64,000 nucleotides of DNA from Actinomycetaceae bacterium (lineage in GTDB: Bacteria > Actinomycetota > Actinomycetes > Actinomycetales > Actinomycetaceae): positions 2,253 through 66,252 of the forward strand of contig JAUNLN010000004.1 of assembly GCA_030532245.1 (NCBI GenBank), in the 5' to 3' direction. Position 1 is the stretch's first letter, and each line of letters begins with the position of its first letter. Shown piece by piece: positions 53,823-62,439 of the stretch. The notes below the pieces were generated by a model, which saw only the letters and a program-made list of their open reading frames with translations, was not told where the DNA came from and did no database searches. The position numbers and the translations under genes were made by a program.

Positions 53823-54653
53823 ATGGCGAACTACACTGCTGCTGACGTGAAGGCTCTGCGCGAGCAGACCGGCGCGGGCATGATGGATGTTAAGAAGGCT
53901 CTCGACGAGGCTAACGGCGACAAGGACAAGGCAATCGAAATCATTCGCCTGTCCGGCCTGAAGTCCCTCTCGAAGCGTGAAGACCGCACGGCTTCCGCTG
54001 GCCTCGTTGCTGGCACGGTTGTTGACGGCAAGGTTGGCGTAATGGTTGAGGCCAACGCTGAGACTGACTTCGTTGCAAAGAACGACAAGTTCATTGCTTT
54101 TGCCGATAAGGTTCTCGCGGTTGCCGCAGAGTCCGGTGCTACCACTGTTGAGGCTCTGCTCGAGCAGGCTTCTGAGGAAGGCACTGTTAAGGATCTCGTT
54201 GACAACATGGGCGCCGTCATTGGCGAGAAGATTGAGATCGGCAAGGTTGCTCACCTTGAGGGCGAGCACGTTGAGCTGTACCTCCACCAGACCTCCGCGG
54301 ATCTTCCCGCACAGGTTGGCGTTCTTGTAGCTACCGACGCTGCTGGTGCTGAGGTTGCACGCGATGTGGCAATGCACATTGCTGCTTTCTCGCCGCTCTA
54401 CCTGGATCGCGACTCGATCCCGGCTGAGGATCTCGAGAAGGAGAAGTCGACGCTCACGAAGCTTACCCTCCAGGAGGGCAAGCCGGAGCACATTGTTCCG
54501 AAGATCGTTGAGGGTCGTCTGAACGCGTTCTACGCGGACAACTGCCTCGTAGACCAGGATTTCGCTCGCGACCCGTCCAAGACGGTCGGTGAGGTTCTGA
54601 AGGAGCACGGCGCAAAGGTTACGGCTTTCGTCCGTTTCCACGTTGGTGCCTAA
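53823..54653 (+). CDS. tsf: Translation elongation factor Ts
   Basis: A 276-residue nucleotide exchange factor for EF-Tu. ADVKALREQTGAGMMDVKKAL (residues 6-26) and the TDFVAKND motif (residues 79-86) that displaces Mg2+ in EF-Tu are present, and the C-terminal module ends VTAFVRFHVGA. GTAGGAAG-type sequence lies before the ATG. A 13-bp terminator separates it from pyrH, so rpsB-tsf is an operon. Confidence 0.97.
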   Translation: MANYTAADVKALREQTGAGMMDVKKALDEANGDKDKAIEIIRLSGLKSLSKREDRTASAGLVAGTVVDGKVGVMVEANAETDFVAKNDKFIAFADKVLAVAAESGATTVEALLEQASEEGTVKDLVDNMGAVIGEKIEIGKVAHLEGEHVELYLHQTSADLPAQVGVLVATDAAGAEVARDVAMHIAAFSPLYLDRDSIPAEDLEKEKSTLTKLTLQEGKPEHIVPKIVEGRLNAFYADNCLVDQDFARDPSKTVGEVLKEHGAKVTAFVRFHVGA

Positions 54654-54665
54654 CCTAGTCTGATG

Positions 54666-54697
54666 TTGTAGCCCTGCCTATTTTGGCGGGGCTACAA
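54666..54697 (+). terminator. Terminator after tsf
   Basis: TTGTAGCCCTGCC (54666-54678) pairs with GGCGGGGCTACAA (54685-54697, one G-U) across a 6-base loop, followed by TTGCATT. Confidence 0.85.
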
Positions 54698-54762
54698 TTG
54701 CATTCGGCTAAACTAGTGATCGAGCTGTTTGGCTCGTGGTCTATTTATGGAGGTTCCGTCTA

Positions 54763-55506
54763 ATGGCTGAGCAATCTGACGCTACGCGGCGCGTGCTTTT
54801 GAAGCTGTCTGGCGAAGTTTTTGGTGGCGGTTCGATTGGGCTTGATGCGTCTGTCGTGAGGCAGATTGCGGCGCAAATCGCGGCTGCGGTTCGTGAGGGC
54901 GTGCAGGTTGCAGTAGTCGTGGGTGGCGGTAATTTCTTCCGGGGTGCGCAGTTGTCGCAGCACGGTTTGGATAGGGCGCGTGCGGATTACATGGGCATGC
55001 TCGGCACGGTGATGAATGCTCTTGCGCTCCAGGATTTTTTGGAGCAGGAGGGTGTTACTACCCGCGTCCAGTCGGCCATTTCGATGAGGCAGGTGGCTGA
55101 ACCTTACATTCCGCTCCGTGCGATCCGTCACTTGGAGAAGGGTCGAGTGGTCGTGTTTGGTGCGGGTGCGGGTCTACCGTATTTTTCGACCGACACGGTT
55201 TCGGCTCAGCGCGCACTCGAGACCCGCTGTTCTGAGCTACTTGTGGCGAAGAATGGTGTGGATGGTATTTACACGGCTGATCCGCGCGTGTCGAAGGATG
55301 CGAAGCGTCTTGATTTCCTCACTTACGGTGAGGCGCTGTCACGCGGTTTGAAGGTAGTGGATGCTGCGGCGTTCTCGCTGTGCCAGGAAAATAATCTAAA
55401 TATGCGCGTGTTCGGAATGAACGAGCCGGGCAATGTCACCGCCGCGCTACTTGGTGAGAAGATCGGTACGTTGGTGACTAATGACAATTCCGAGAAGGAG
55501 AATTAA
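54763..55506 (+). CDS. pyrH: Uridylate kinase
   Basis: A 247-residue amino-acid-kinase-fold enzyme phosphorylating [17 protein letters not shown] is the N-terminal loop, then [33 protein letters not shown], and [17 protein letters not shown] near the nucleotide site. ATG 54763 has GGAGG about ten bases upstream; a start nine codons earlier would precede that ribosome site. frr begins three bases after its stop. Confidence 0.96.
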   Translation: MAEQSDATRRVLLKLSGEVFGGGSIGLDASVVRQIAAQIAAAVREGVQVAVVVGGGNFFRGAQLSQHGLDRARADYMGMLGTVMNALALQDFLEQEGVTTRVQSAISMRQVAEPYIPLRAIRHLEKGRVVVFGAGAGLPYFSTDTVSAQRALETRCSELLVAKNGVDGIYTADPRVSKDAKRLDFLTYGEALSRGLKVVDAAAFSLCQENNLNMRVFGMNEPGNVTAALLGEKIGTLVTNDNSEKEN

Positions 55507-55509
55507 GAG

Positions 55510-56067
55510 ATGATCGAGGATGCTCTACTAGAGGCTGAAGATGGCATGGAGCGTGCTATCGCGGCTGTGAAGAAGGATTTTGGAAACATTCGCACGGGCC
55601 GCGCGAATCCTGAGATGTTTAACTCCGTTCTCGTGGACTACTACGGTGCGATGACTCCGCTACAGCAGCTGGCGTCTGTTCAGATTCCTGAGGCTCGCAT
55701 GGTTCTGATTAGCCCGTACGATCGCGGTTCGGTGCAGGGCATTATTACAGCGATTCGTGACGCTGATTTGGGTGTGAACCCGACGGATGATGGCAACGTT
55801 ATTCGCTGCACTCTTCCGGCGCTCACGGAGGAGCGTCGCCGCGACTACGTGAAGCAGGCTCGTAACCGCGCTGAGGAGGGTCGCATTTCGATCCGTAATG
55901 AGCGTCGCCGCGCGAAGGAGGAGCTGGAGCGCATTAAGAAGGACGGCGAGGCTGGCGAGGATGAGGTCGAGCGCGCTGAGAAGCAGTTGGAGGATTTGAC
56001 GAAGAAGTTCGTGTCCAAGGTTGATTCTGAGCTTGAGGTCAAAGAAAAGGATCTCATGACTGTCTGA
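55510..56067 (+). CDS. frr: Ribosome recycling factor
   Basis: A 185-residue tRNA-mimic that splits post-termination ribosomes with EF-G. FGNIRTGRANPEMFNSVLVDYYG, LQQLASVQIPEARMVLISPYD, LPALTEERRRDYVKQARNRAEE and the helical RNERRRAKEELERIKKDG cover the two domains. GAGAAGGAG lies ahead of the ATG, inside the end of pyrH. Length and motifs are standard. Confidence 0.97.
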   Translation: MIEDALLEAEDGMERAIAAVKKDFGNIRTGRANPEMFNSVLVDYYGAMTPLQQLASVQIPEARMVLISPYDRGSVQGIITAIRDADLGVNPTDDGNVIRCTLPALTEERRRDYVKQARNRAEEGRISIRNERRRAKEELERIKKDGEAGEDEVERAEKQLEDLTKKFVSKVDSELEVKEKDLMTV

Positions 56068-56086
56068 GGACGGTGAGAGGCAGTTC

Positions 56087-56956
56087 GTGGATTTTAGACG
56101 TATTACCCATCCGGGTCCGACGCAAAATCATGTGCCTCTTCCATCATCGGGGCGGGCGGGTCGTAACCTTCCCGCCGCGATTGGTGTAGGGGTTGCTTTC
56201 GCGGCGATTGGGCTGGCGGCTATTCTTTTTTCGAAGACTAGTTTCCTGGTGCTCGTCTCCCTACTTGTGGTACTTGCACTGTGGGAGTTGGCGGGTGCGT
56301 TCGCGAGGCAGAATCGTGAGATAGTGCTACCTCTTGCCTGGGTTGGCGGGGTTGGCATGGTGGTTAGCGCCCATTTTTTGGGGCTGGAGGCCGTGCTTGG
56401 CGCGCTTGCGTTGACCGTGTTTGCTGTTGCCGTGTGGAAGCTGCTTGACGGCCCGACGGCTCAGACGACCCCGGATATTTTGGTCACCACGTTTGCGCTT
56501 ATCTACGTGCCGTTCCTCGCATCGTTTGTTGTGCTTATTTCGAATTCGCCGCTTGGTAATAAGGGCGTTATTTCGTGGATTTTGCTAAGTGTTGCGAATG
56601 ATCTGGGAGGCTGGGCGTTCGGTATTTTCCTGGGTAAGCATCCGATGGCTCCAAGGATTTCGCCGAAGAAGTCCTGGGAGGGTTTTGCCGGCTCTCTCGT
56701 GTTCTCAATGGCCGTGGGTGTTGGTGCGCTGATTTGGATGGGCGGCTCCTGGTGGTGGGGTTTCCCGCTGGCTGTGCTTACGACGGTTGCGGCTACCACC
56801 GGTGATTTGGTCGAGTCGCTGATTAAGCGTGATGTTGGGTTGAAGGATATGTCTAACCTGCTGCCCGGCCACGGTGGTTTGATGGATCGCCTGGATTCTT
56901 TGTTGATGGTGGCTCCGGTTGTTTATTTGGTTTTGAAGGTGGCGATCTGGTGGTAG
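56087..56956 (+). CDS. cdsA: Phosphatidate cytidylyltransferase
   Basis: A 289-residue multi-pass membrane enzyme forming CDP-diacylglycerol from phosphatidate and CTP. About eight hydrophobic segments are followed by the family signature: RISPKKSWEGFAGS, then GDLVESLIKRDVGLKDMSN and LLPGHGGLMDRLDSLL. It uses the PlsC product and feeds phospholipid synthesis. The start is GTG with GAGAGG upstream, 19 bases after frr. rlmN overlaps its end by seven bases. Confidence 0.95.
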   Translation: MDFRRITHPGPTQNHVPLPSSGRAGRNLPAAIGVGVAFAAIGLAAILFSKTSFLVLVSLLVVLALWELAGAFARQNREIVLPLAWVGGVGMVVSAHFLGLEAVLGALALTVFAVAVWKLLDGPTAQTTPDILVTTFALIYVPFLASFVVLISNSPLGNKGVISWILLSVANDLGGWAFGIFLGKHPMAPRISPKKSWEGFAGSLVFSMAVGVGALIWMGGSWWWGFPLAVLTTVAATTGDLVESLIKRDVGLKDMSNLLPGHGGLMDRLDSLLMVAPVVYLVLKVAIWW

Positions 56957-58155
56957 ATAAGAGGAAGAGTGGCGCCCGTCAGGTTATGCCTTCCGATCAG
57001 GCTCCAGAGGGTGCGCTAACGCCGGATGCGAAGCCGGTTTTGTCGTTTGCCCCAAAGAGGAGGGGTAAGCCGCCGGCACACTTGGCGGATTTGGGTTTTG
57101 AGGAGCGCCAGAAGGTTCTGGTCGACCAGGGTTTGCCGAAGTTCCGTGCAGACCAGTTGTCGAGGCACTACTTCCAGCGCCATATTTCGGATCCGGAGTT
57201 CATGCCGGATTTGCCGAAGAACATGGTGGAACAGGTGCGCGGCTCGCTCATGCCGAACCTGATTAAGAAGGTGCATACGCTCGCTACTGATGATGGGGAG
57301 ACTCTAAAGCACCTGTGGGAGCTTTACGATGGGGCCCGCGTTGAGTCGGTGCTCATGCGCTACCCGAATCGAACGACGCTTTGTATTTCCAGCCAGGCGG
57401 GCTGCGGTATGGCATGTCCGTTCTGTGCGACGGGCCAGATGGGCCTTACTCGAAATCTTTCGACCGCGGAGATTATTGAGCAGGTTCGCGAGGCGCATTT
57501 GGCGTCTGAAAATGGGGAGCTTGGTGGCGATCCTACGCATCTTTCGAACATTGTGTTCATGGGTATGGGGGAGCCGCTTGCGAACTATCGTGCGATTGTG
57601 GAGGCGCTTCGCCGTCTAACGGATGAGCCTCCGCACGGTTTTGGCATGTCCGCGCGCGGTATCACCGTGTCGACGGTTGGCCTCGTGCCCGGTATCGATA
57701 AGCTTGCCGACCTTGGGCTGCCGGTGACGCTCGCTGTTTCGCTACACGCTCCTGACGATGAGCTTCGCGACGAGATGATTCCGATTAACTCGCGTTGGAA
57801 GGTGGGGGAGCTACTTGATGCTGCTCGCCGCTACTTTGTGAAGACGGGTAGGCGCGTGTCGATCGAGTACGCCTTGATTAAAGACATGAACGACCACGTG
57901 TGGCGCGCACAGCTCTTGGCGGATGAGTTGAATAAGCGCGGCCACGGGTGGGCGCACGTGAACCCGATTCCGCTGAATCCAACTCCGGGGTCGATTTGGA
58001 CTGCGTCGACACCGAAGGCGCAGCGCGATTTCGTTGAAACACTGCGCAAAGCAGGTATTACTACGACGATCCGTGATACACGTGGATCAGATATTGATGG
58101 GGCTTGTGGCCAGTTGGCAACCGCTGTTGCGAAGAAGGAGGGGTCGGGTAAGTGA
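56950..58155 (+). CDS. rlmN: 23S rRNA/tRNA adenine C2-methyltransferase RlmN
   Basis: A 401-residue radical SAM enzyme methylating A2503 of 23S rRNA and A37 of some tRNAs. The iron-sulfur motif is CGMACPFCATGQMG (Cx3Cx2C, about residue 153). NIVFMGMGEPLANY binds SAM, and the C-terminal GSDIDGACGQL holds the methyl-carrying cysteine. The GTG at 56950 overlaps the cdsA stop; an ATG 12 codons later is a possible alternative. The next gene overlaps its stop by four bases (GTGA). Confidence 0.94.
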   Translation: MVDKRKSGARQVMPSDQAPEGALTPDAKPVLSFAPKRRGKPPAHLADLGFEERQKVLVDQGLPKFRADQLSRHYFQRHISDPEFMPDLPKNMVEQVRGSLMPNLIKKVHTLATDDGETLKHLWELYDGARVESVLMRYPNRTTLCISSQAGCGMACPFCATGQMGLTRNLSTAEIIEQVREAHLASENGELGGDPTHLSNIVFMGMGEPLANYRAIVEALRRLTDEPPHGFGMSARGITVSTVGLVPGIDKLADLGLPVTLAVSLHAPDDELRDEMIPINSRWKVGELLDAARRYFVKTGRRVSIEYALIKDMNDHVWRAQLLADELNKRGHGWAHVNPIPLNPTPGSIWTASTPKAQRDFVETLRKAGITTTIRDTRGSDIDGACGQLATAVAKKEGSGK

Positions 58156-58706
58156 ACGATTTTTTTCCAAGCGTAGGGCTGTTCCGCAAGGGTTACAGCA
58201 AGGCTGAGGTTGACGAGTTTTTCCAAAAGGCTCGCCAGGCGTATGAGGGCGATCGTACCGGCCCAATGTTTTCTTCGGAGCAGGTGCGCAAGATGACGTT
58301 CCCGCTGAAGCGTCGCGGTTATGATCCTGCGGTTGTGGATGCGGCGCTTGACCGTCTTGAGTCGGCGTTCATTTCGAGTGAGCGCGCGAATCATGTTGCG
58401 GTGAATGGCGAGGAGGTGTGGCTCGATCACGTGGCTGATCGTGCTACGACTCTTTACCCGCGCCTGGTAAGGCCGGTGGGTGAGAGGTTTTCGCATCCGG
58501 AGCCGAAGGAGCGCGGCTACCGCGCTAGTGAAGTGGACGCGTTCTTGGATCGCATCGCGAGTTTCTTTGACGACGATGAGGTTCTGACTGCGGATGAGGT
58601 GCGTCGCGTGACGTTCTCGGTTGCAAAGGGTGAGGATGCTTACCTGGAGGGCCCGGTCGACGCTTACCTGTCGCGCACGATCGACATTTTGCTGTCAATC
58701 GAGTAG
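58152..58706 (+). CDS. DivIVA-domain repeat protein
   Basis: A 184-residue soluble protein with repeated DivIVA-like motifs of the form FxxxGYxxxEVDxFL: GLFRKGYSKAEVDEFFQKARQ (9-29), FPLKRRGYDPAVVDAALDRLE (50-70) and PKERGYRASEVDAFLDRIAS (about 118-137). Each is linked to an SSEQVRKMTF or TADEVRRVTF segment. Such proteins occur between rlmN and dxr in several actinobacteria. A role in polar growth or division is only inferred from the motif; the long coiled coil of true DivIVA/Wag31 is missing. The GTG start overlaps the rlmN stop. Confidence 0.85.
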   Translation: MNDFFPSVGLFRKGYSKAEVDEFFQKARQAYEGDRTGPMFSSEQVRKMTFPLKRRGYDPAVVDAALDRLESAFISSERANHVAVNGEEVWLDHVADRATTLYPRLVRPVGERFSHPEPKERGYRASEVDAFLDRIASFFDDDEVLTADEVRRVTFSVAKGEDAYLEGPVDAYLSRTIDILLSIE

Positions 58707-58708
58707 TC

Positions 58709-59911
58709 ATGGCTCGTCCGCTTTCTTTGCTGGGCTCTACGGGTTCGATTGGAACTCAGGCCCTGGATGTTGTGCGTGATAATCCGTCGATGGTGGAGGT
58801 TCTTGCTCTCGCGGCGGGTGGATCCAACGTGGATTTGCTACTGGAGCAGGCAGCTGAGTTCGACCCGAAGGTGGTGGCTGTAGCTTCGGGCGATGAGGAG
58901 CGGTTGCGCTCCCTCATGCGCGAGCGCGGTATTGACGCTGACCTGTGGGTGGGGCCTGACGCGATTGTGAACGCGGCCGGCATGCTGGGCGAAGACGGAA
59001 TCGTCCTTAACGGCGTGACCGGAGGCGTGGGCCTCGAGCCGACGCTCGCCGCGCTACGTTCGGGTGCGCGTTTGGCGCTTGCGAACAAGGAGTCGCTGGT
59101 TGTCGGCGCGCCGCTTGTAAAGAAGGCTCTGCAAAGGCCCGGCCAGGTTATTCCGGTGGATTCGGAGCATTCGGCGATCTTCCAGTCGCTCGCGTCTGGC
59201 CGCCACGAGAAGGGGCTTACCTCCCCGGTCGTTACCGGAAAGTCCGAGGTCGCACACCTGATCCTCACGGCTTCGGGCGGGCCATTCCGCGGTAAAAAGC
59301 GTGCGGATTTGAAGGATATTACTCCGGCGCAGGCCCTCGACCACCCGACTTGGAACATGGGCCCGGTCGTGACGATCAACTCTTCGACCCTCATGAATAA
59401 GGGCCTTGAGCTGATTGAGGCGCACGTGCTGTTCGACATTGATCCGGCGGACATTAAGGCCGTGATCCACCCGCAGTCGGTGATCCACTCCATGGTTACG
59501 TTCATCGATGGCGCTACGATCGCGCAGGCTTCGCCTCCAGACATGCATCTTCCGATCGCTCTTTCGATGTCGTGGCCTGATCGCCTGCCCAAAGTTGAGG
59601 CGCCGATTTTGCTTGAGGACCCGTTCAGCTGGACTTTCGAGCCGGTCGACAATGAGACGTTCCCGGCCCTGGATTTGGCGCGCGCGGCGGTAGCCGCGTC
59701 GCCTACGCATCCGAGCGTGATGAATGCCGCTAATGAGGTGTGTGTGGATGCTTTCATCAAGCAGCAGATCGCCTACCTCGATATCGTGGATACCGTTGCG
59801 CGGGTGGTGGATGCTCACGAGGGCATTTCGGATCCTGATCTTGCGGATATTTTGGCCGTGGAGGAATGGGCTCGCGCAGTGACTCGTGAACTTATTGGAG
59901 GAACTGTTTGA
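58709..59911 (+). CDS. dxr: 1-deoxy-D-xylulose-5-phosphate reductoisomerase
   Basis: A 400-residue NADPH-dependent enzyme making MEP in isoprenoid synthesis. LLGSTGSIGTQALDVV (residues 7-22) binds NADPH. ALANKESLVVGAPLV and VDSEHSAIFQSL lie in the metal site, and HPTWNMGPVVTINSSTLMNKGLE with IHPQSVIHSMV completes the active site. Together with IspG downstream it shows the non-mevalonate pathway. rseP overlaps its stop (TTGA). Confidence 0.96.
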   Translation: MARPLSLLGSTGSIGTQALDVVRDNPSMVEVLALAAGGSNVDLLLEQAAEFDPKVVAVASGDEERLRSLMRERGIDADLWVGPDAIVNAAGMLGEDGIVLNGVTGGVGLEPTLAALRSGARLALANKESLVVGAPLVKKALQRPGQVIPVDSEHSAIFQSLASGRHEKGLTSPVVTGKSEVAHLILTASGGPFRGKKRADLKDITPAQALDHPTWNMGPVVTINSSTLMNKGLELIEAHVLFDIDPADIKAVIHPQSVIHSMVTFIDGATIAQASPPDMHLPIALSMSWPDRLPKVEAPILLEDPFSWTFEPVDNETFPALDLARAAVAASPTHPSVMNAANEVCVDAFIKQQIAYLDIVDTVARVVDAHEGISDPDLADILAVEEWARAVTRELIGGTV

Positions 59912-61143
59912 GTTACTTGATCGGCATCTTGGCCACTGTTGTGGCGCTGATCATTTCGGTTGCACTGCATGAGCTTGGCCATATGATTCCGGCAAAGAAG
60001 TTCGGCGTGTACGTCCCGCAGTACATGGTCGGTTTTGGGCCCACACTGTTTTCGAAGCAGGTGGGAGAGACCGAGTATGGTGTGAAGGCGATTTTGCTTG
60101 GCGGTTACGTGCGGCTTGCGGGCATGTTTGCGCCCGCGCGCCCGGGTACGAAGCTGACGAATCGTAAGGGCCAGCCGACTTTGGCGCAGGAGGCGCGTGA
60201 GGCGTCTGCACAGGAGCTTGAGGGCGGTCATGAGGCGCAGGCTTTCTACAGGCTGTCGGTGCCGAAGAAGCTAACGGTGATGCTCGGTGGCCCCGTAACG
60301 AACCTGTTGCTTTCGCTACTGATTTTCGCGGTGATCGTGCTTGGTTTCGGGTTTAACACTCCAACAACCACGCTCGAGTCGGTGCCAAAATGCATTGGTT
60401 CGACCGAGGAGACGTGTTCAACTGAGAATCCGGCGTCGCCTGCGTATGAGGCTGGTTTGCGCGCGGGCGACCGTGTGGTTGCCTGGAATGGTGAGCAGAC
60501 GGAGTCGTGGCAAGACGTCGTTTCGGCGATTGAGACTTCGGAGGGTGCCTCTCAGGTACTGGTTGACCGCGAGGGTACTACCCACGAGTTTGAGCTGACA
60601 CCGATCACCGTGGGTGAGCGTAAGATCGCTGGAATTGTCTCGCGCGTGGAGCGCGAGAGGGGGTCGCTTGCCGATTGGGGTTCGATTTCGTGGCAGGCGT
60701 TCGCCGGCACGGCAGGCGTTGTCATGGCGCTGCCAAGCGCAGTGTGGGACGTGACCGTCCAGCTGTTTACGGAGGAGCCGCGCGACCCGAACTCGGTGCT
60801 GTCGGTGGTTGGCGTTGGCCGTATTGCCGGTGAGGTGTCTGCTGAAACCGACGTGAGCCTGCTTGACCGCGTCCTCATGCTGCTCAGCTTGTGGGGGTCG
60901 CTCAATATGGCGCTGTTCGTGTTTAACTTGATCCCGCTACCGCCGCTCGATGGCGGCCACGTCGCGGGTGCTATTTGGGAGGGCTTGCGCCGCTCGTTCA
61001 ACCGTTTGGTGGGCCGTCCTGATCCGGGTGCGGCCGACACGGCGAGGCTCGTACCGCTTTCGTACACTGTGTTTGCACTGCTGATGGTGATGACCGTAAT
61101 CCTTATTGCGGCAGACATTGTGAAGCCGATTAGCTTAATCTAG
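59908..61143 (+). CDS. rseP: Site-2 intramembrane metalloprotease RseP
   Basis: A 411-residue multi-pass zinc protease. The first membrane segment carries HELGH (about residue 22). A PDZ domain spans about 150-240 (AGLRAGDRVVAWNGE). LIPLPPLDGGHVAGAIWEGLR (about 345) gives the LDG zinc aspartate. In other bacteria it cleaves anti-sigma factors or signal-peptide remnants; substrates here are unknown, and mycobacterial Rip1 (between dxr and ispG) is the positional equivalent. The start is TTG with GGAGG six bases upstream, overlapping dxr. Confidence 0.94.
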   Translation: MSYLIGILATVVALIISVALHELGHMIPAKKFGVYVPQYMVGFGPTLFSKQVGETEYGVKAILLGGYVRLAGMFAPARPGTKLTNRKGQPTLAQEAREASAQELEGGHEAQAFYRLSVPKKLTVMLGGPVTNLLLSLLIFAVIVLGFGFNTPTTTLESVPKCIGSTEETCSTENPASPAYEAGLRAGDRVVAWNGEQTESWQDVVSAIETSEGASQVLVDREGTTHEFELTPITVGERKIAGIVSRVERERGSLADWGSISWQAFAGTAGVVMALPSAVWDVTVQLFTEEPRDPNSVLSVVGVGRIAGEVSAETDVSLLDRVLMLLSLWGSLNMALFVFNLIPLPPLDGGHVAGAIWEGLRRSFNRLVGRPDPGAADTARLVPLSYTVFALLMVMTVILIAADIVKPISLI

Positions 61144-61157
61144 AACTGTATAAACCG

Positions 61158-61175
61158 CGCCGGGTTTGCCCGGCG
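61158..61175 (+). terminator. Short hairpin between rseP and ispG
   Basis: CGCCGGG (61158-61164) pairs with CCCGGCG (61169-61175) across TTTG. There is no T run, so termination would be partial at best. Confidence 0.35.
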
Positions 61176-61206
61176 ATAACAAGTGATAACAAATGGAGAT
61201 GTCATC

Positions 61207-62355
61207 GTGACTGAAGTAGCCCTTGGAATGCCGCAAGTGAAAGAGGCTCCATTTCCGCGTAAGAAGACGCGTTTGATTCACGTGGGTAATGTTCCAGTTG
61301 GTGGGGGATCGCAGATTTCGGTGCAGTCGATGACTACCACGAAGACTACGGACATTGGGGCAACCCTCCAGCAGATTGCCGAGCTTACGGCCGCTGGCTG
61401 TGACATTGTTCGCGTAGCGGTTCCGTCTGCGGACGACGCGGAGGCGCTTCCGATTATTGCGAAGCAGTCGACGATCCCGGTTATTGCGGATATTCACTTC
61501 CAGCCGCGCTATGTTTTCCAGGCGATTGAGGCTGGTTGCGCCGCGGTTCGTGTGAATCCGGGTAACATTCGCAAGTTTGACGATCAGGTTAAAGACATTA
61601 CGAAGGCCGCGTCGGATGCGGGTGTTTCGCTTCGTATTGGTGTGAACGCTGGTTCTCTTGACCCGCGTTTGCTGAAGAAGTACGGCAAGGCGACGCCGGA
61701 GGCGCTCGCAGAGTCGGCAATGTGGGAGGCTTCCCTGTTTGAGGAGCACGACTTCCACGACTTCAAGATTTCGGTGAAGCACCACGATCCCGTGACCATG
61801 ATCCGTGCCTACGAGATTTTGTCGGAGCAGGGCGATTGGCCGCTCCACCTGGGCGTAACGGAGGCGGGCCCGGAGTTCCAGGGCACGATTAAGTCGGCAA
61901 CCGCGTTCGGTGCACTGCTCCGTCAGGGTATTGGCGACACGATCCGCGTGTCTCTTTCCGCACCTCCGGTTGAGGAGGTCAAGGTGGGCCTTGAGATTTT
62001 GCAGTCGCTTGGCCTTCGCGAGCGCAAGCTTGAGATCGTGTCGTGCCCGTCGTGCGGTCGCGCGCAGGTGGACGTGTATAAGCTCGCGAATGAGGTTACG
62101 GAAGGCTTGCAGGGTCTAACGGTTCCGCTGCGCGTCGCCGTGATGGGTTGCGTGGTGAACGGCCCGGGTGAGGCTCGCGAGGCAGATCTTGGCGTGGCTT
62201 CGGGTAACGGCAAGGGCCAGATTTTCATTAAGGGAAAGGTCGTGGAGACCGTTCCTGAGGATCAGATTGTGGAGACGCTGATCAAGCACGCTAACGATTT
62301 GGCGGAGCAGATGGGCCTTGAAGAGGGCTCTGGAAACGTGGATGTTATTAGCTAA
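61207..62355 (+). CDS. ispG: 4-hydroxy-3-methylbut-2-en-1-yl diphosphate synthase
   Basis: A 382-residue iron-sulfur enzyme converting MEcPP to HMBPP. The TIM-barrel part shows [24 protein letters not shown] and [12 protein letters not shown]. The cluster cysteines are in [14 protein letters not shown] and [21 protein letters not shown] 61207 with GGAG eight bases upstream is chosen over the ATG eight codons earlier. It is the third of the conserved dxr-rseP-ispG set. Confidence 0.95.
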   Translation: MTEVALGMPQVKEAPFPRKKTRLIHVGNVPVGGGSQISVQSMTTTKTTDIGATLQQIAELTAAGCDIVRVAVPSADDAEALPIIAKQSTIPVIADIHFQPRYVFQAIEAGCAAVRVNPGNIRKFDDQVKDITKAASDAGVSLRIGVNAGSLDPRLLKKYGKATPEALAESAMWEASLFEEHDFHDFKISVKHHDPVTMIRAYEILSEQGDWPLHLGVTEAGPEFQGTIKSATAFGALLRQGIGDTIRVSLSAPPVEEVKVGLEILQSLGLRERKLEIVSCPSCGRAQVDVYKLANEVTEGLQGLTVPLRVAVMGCVVNGPGEAREADLGVASGNGKGQIFIKGKVVETVPEDQIVETLIKHANDLAEQMGLEEGSGNVDVIS

Positions 62356-62364
62356 ATTTGGTTT

Positions 62365-62406
62365 TCCCCTCGCCGGCTTTCGCGTCCGCGAGGGGAGAGG
62401 CATTTT
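62365..62406 (+). terminator. Terminator after ispG
   Basis: TCCCCTCGC (62365-62373) pairs with GCGAGGGGA (62388-62396). A five-T run lies six bases further on. Confidence 0.65.
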
Positions 62407-62439
62407 TAGTTGTGAACGTAAGAGATTAGGCTGGTTACC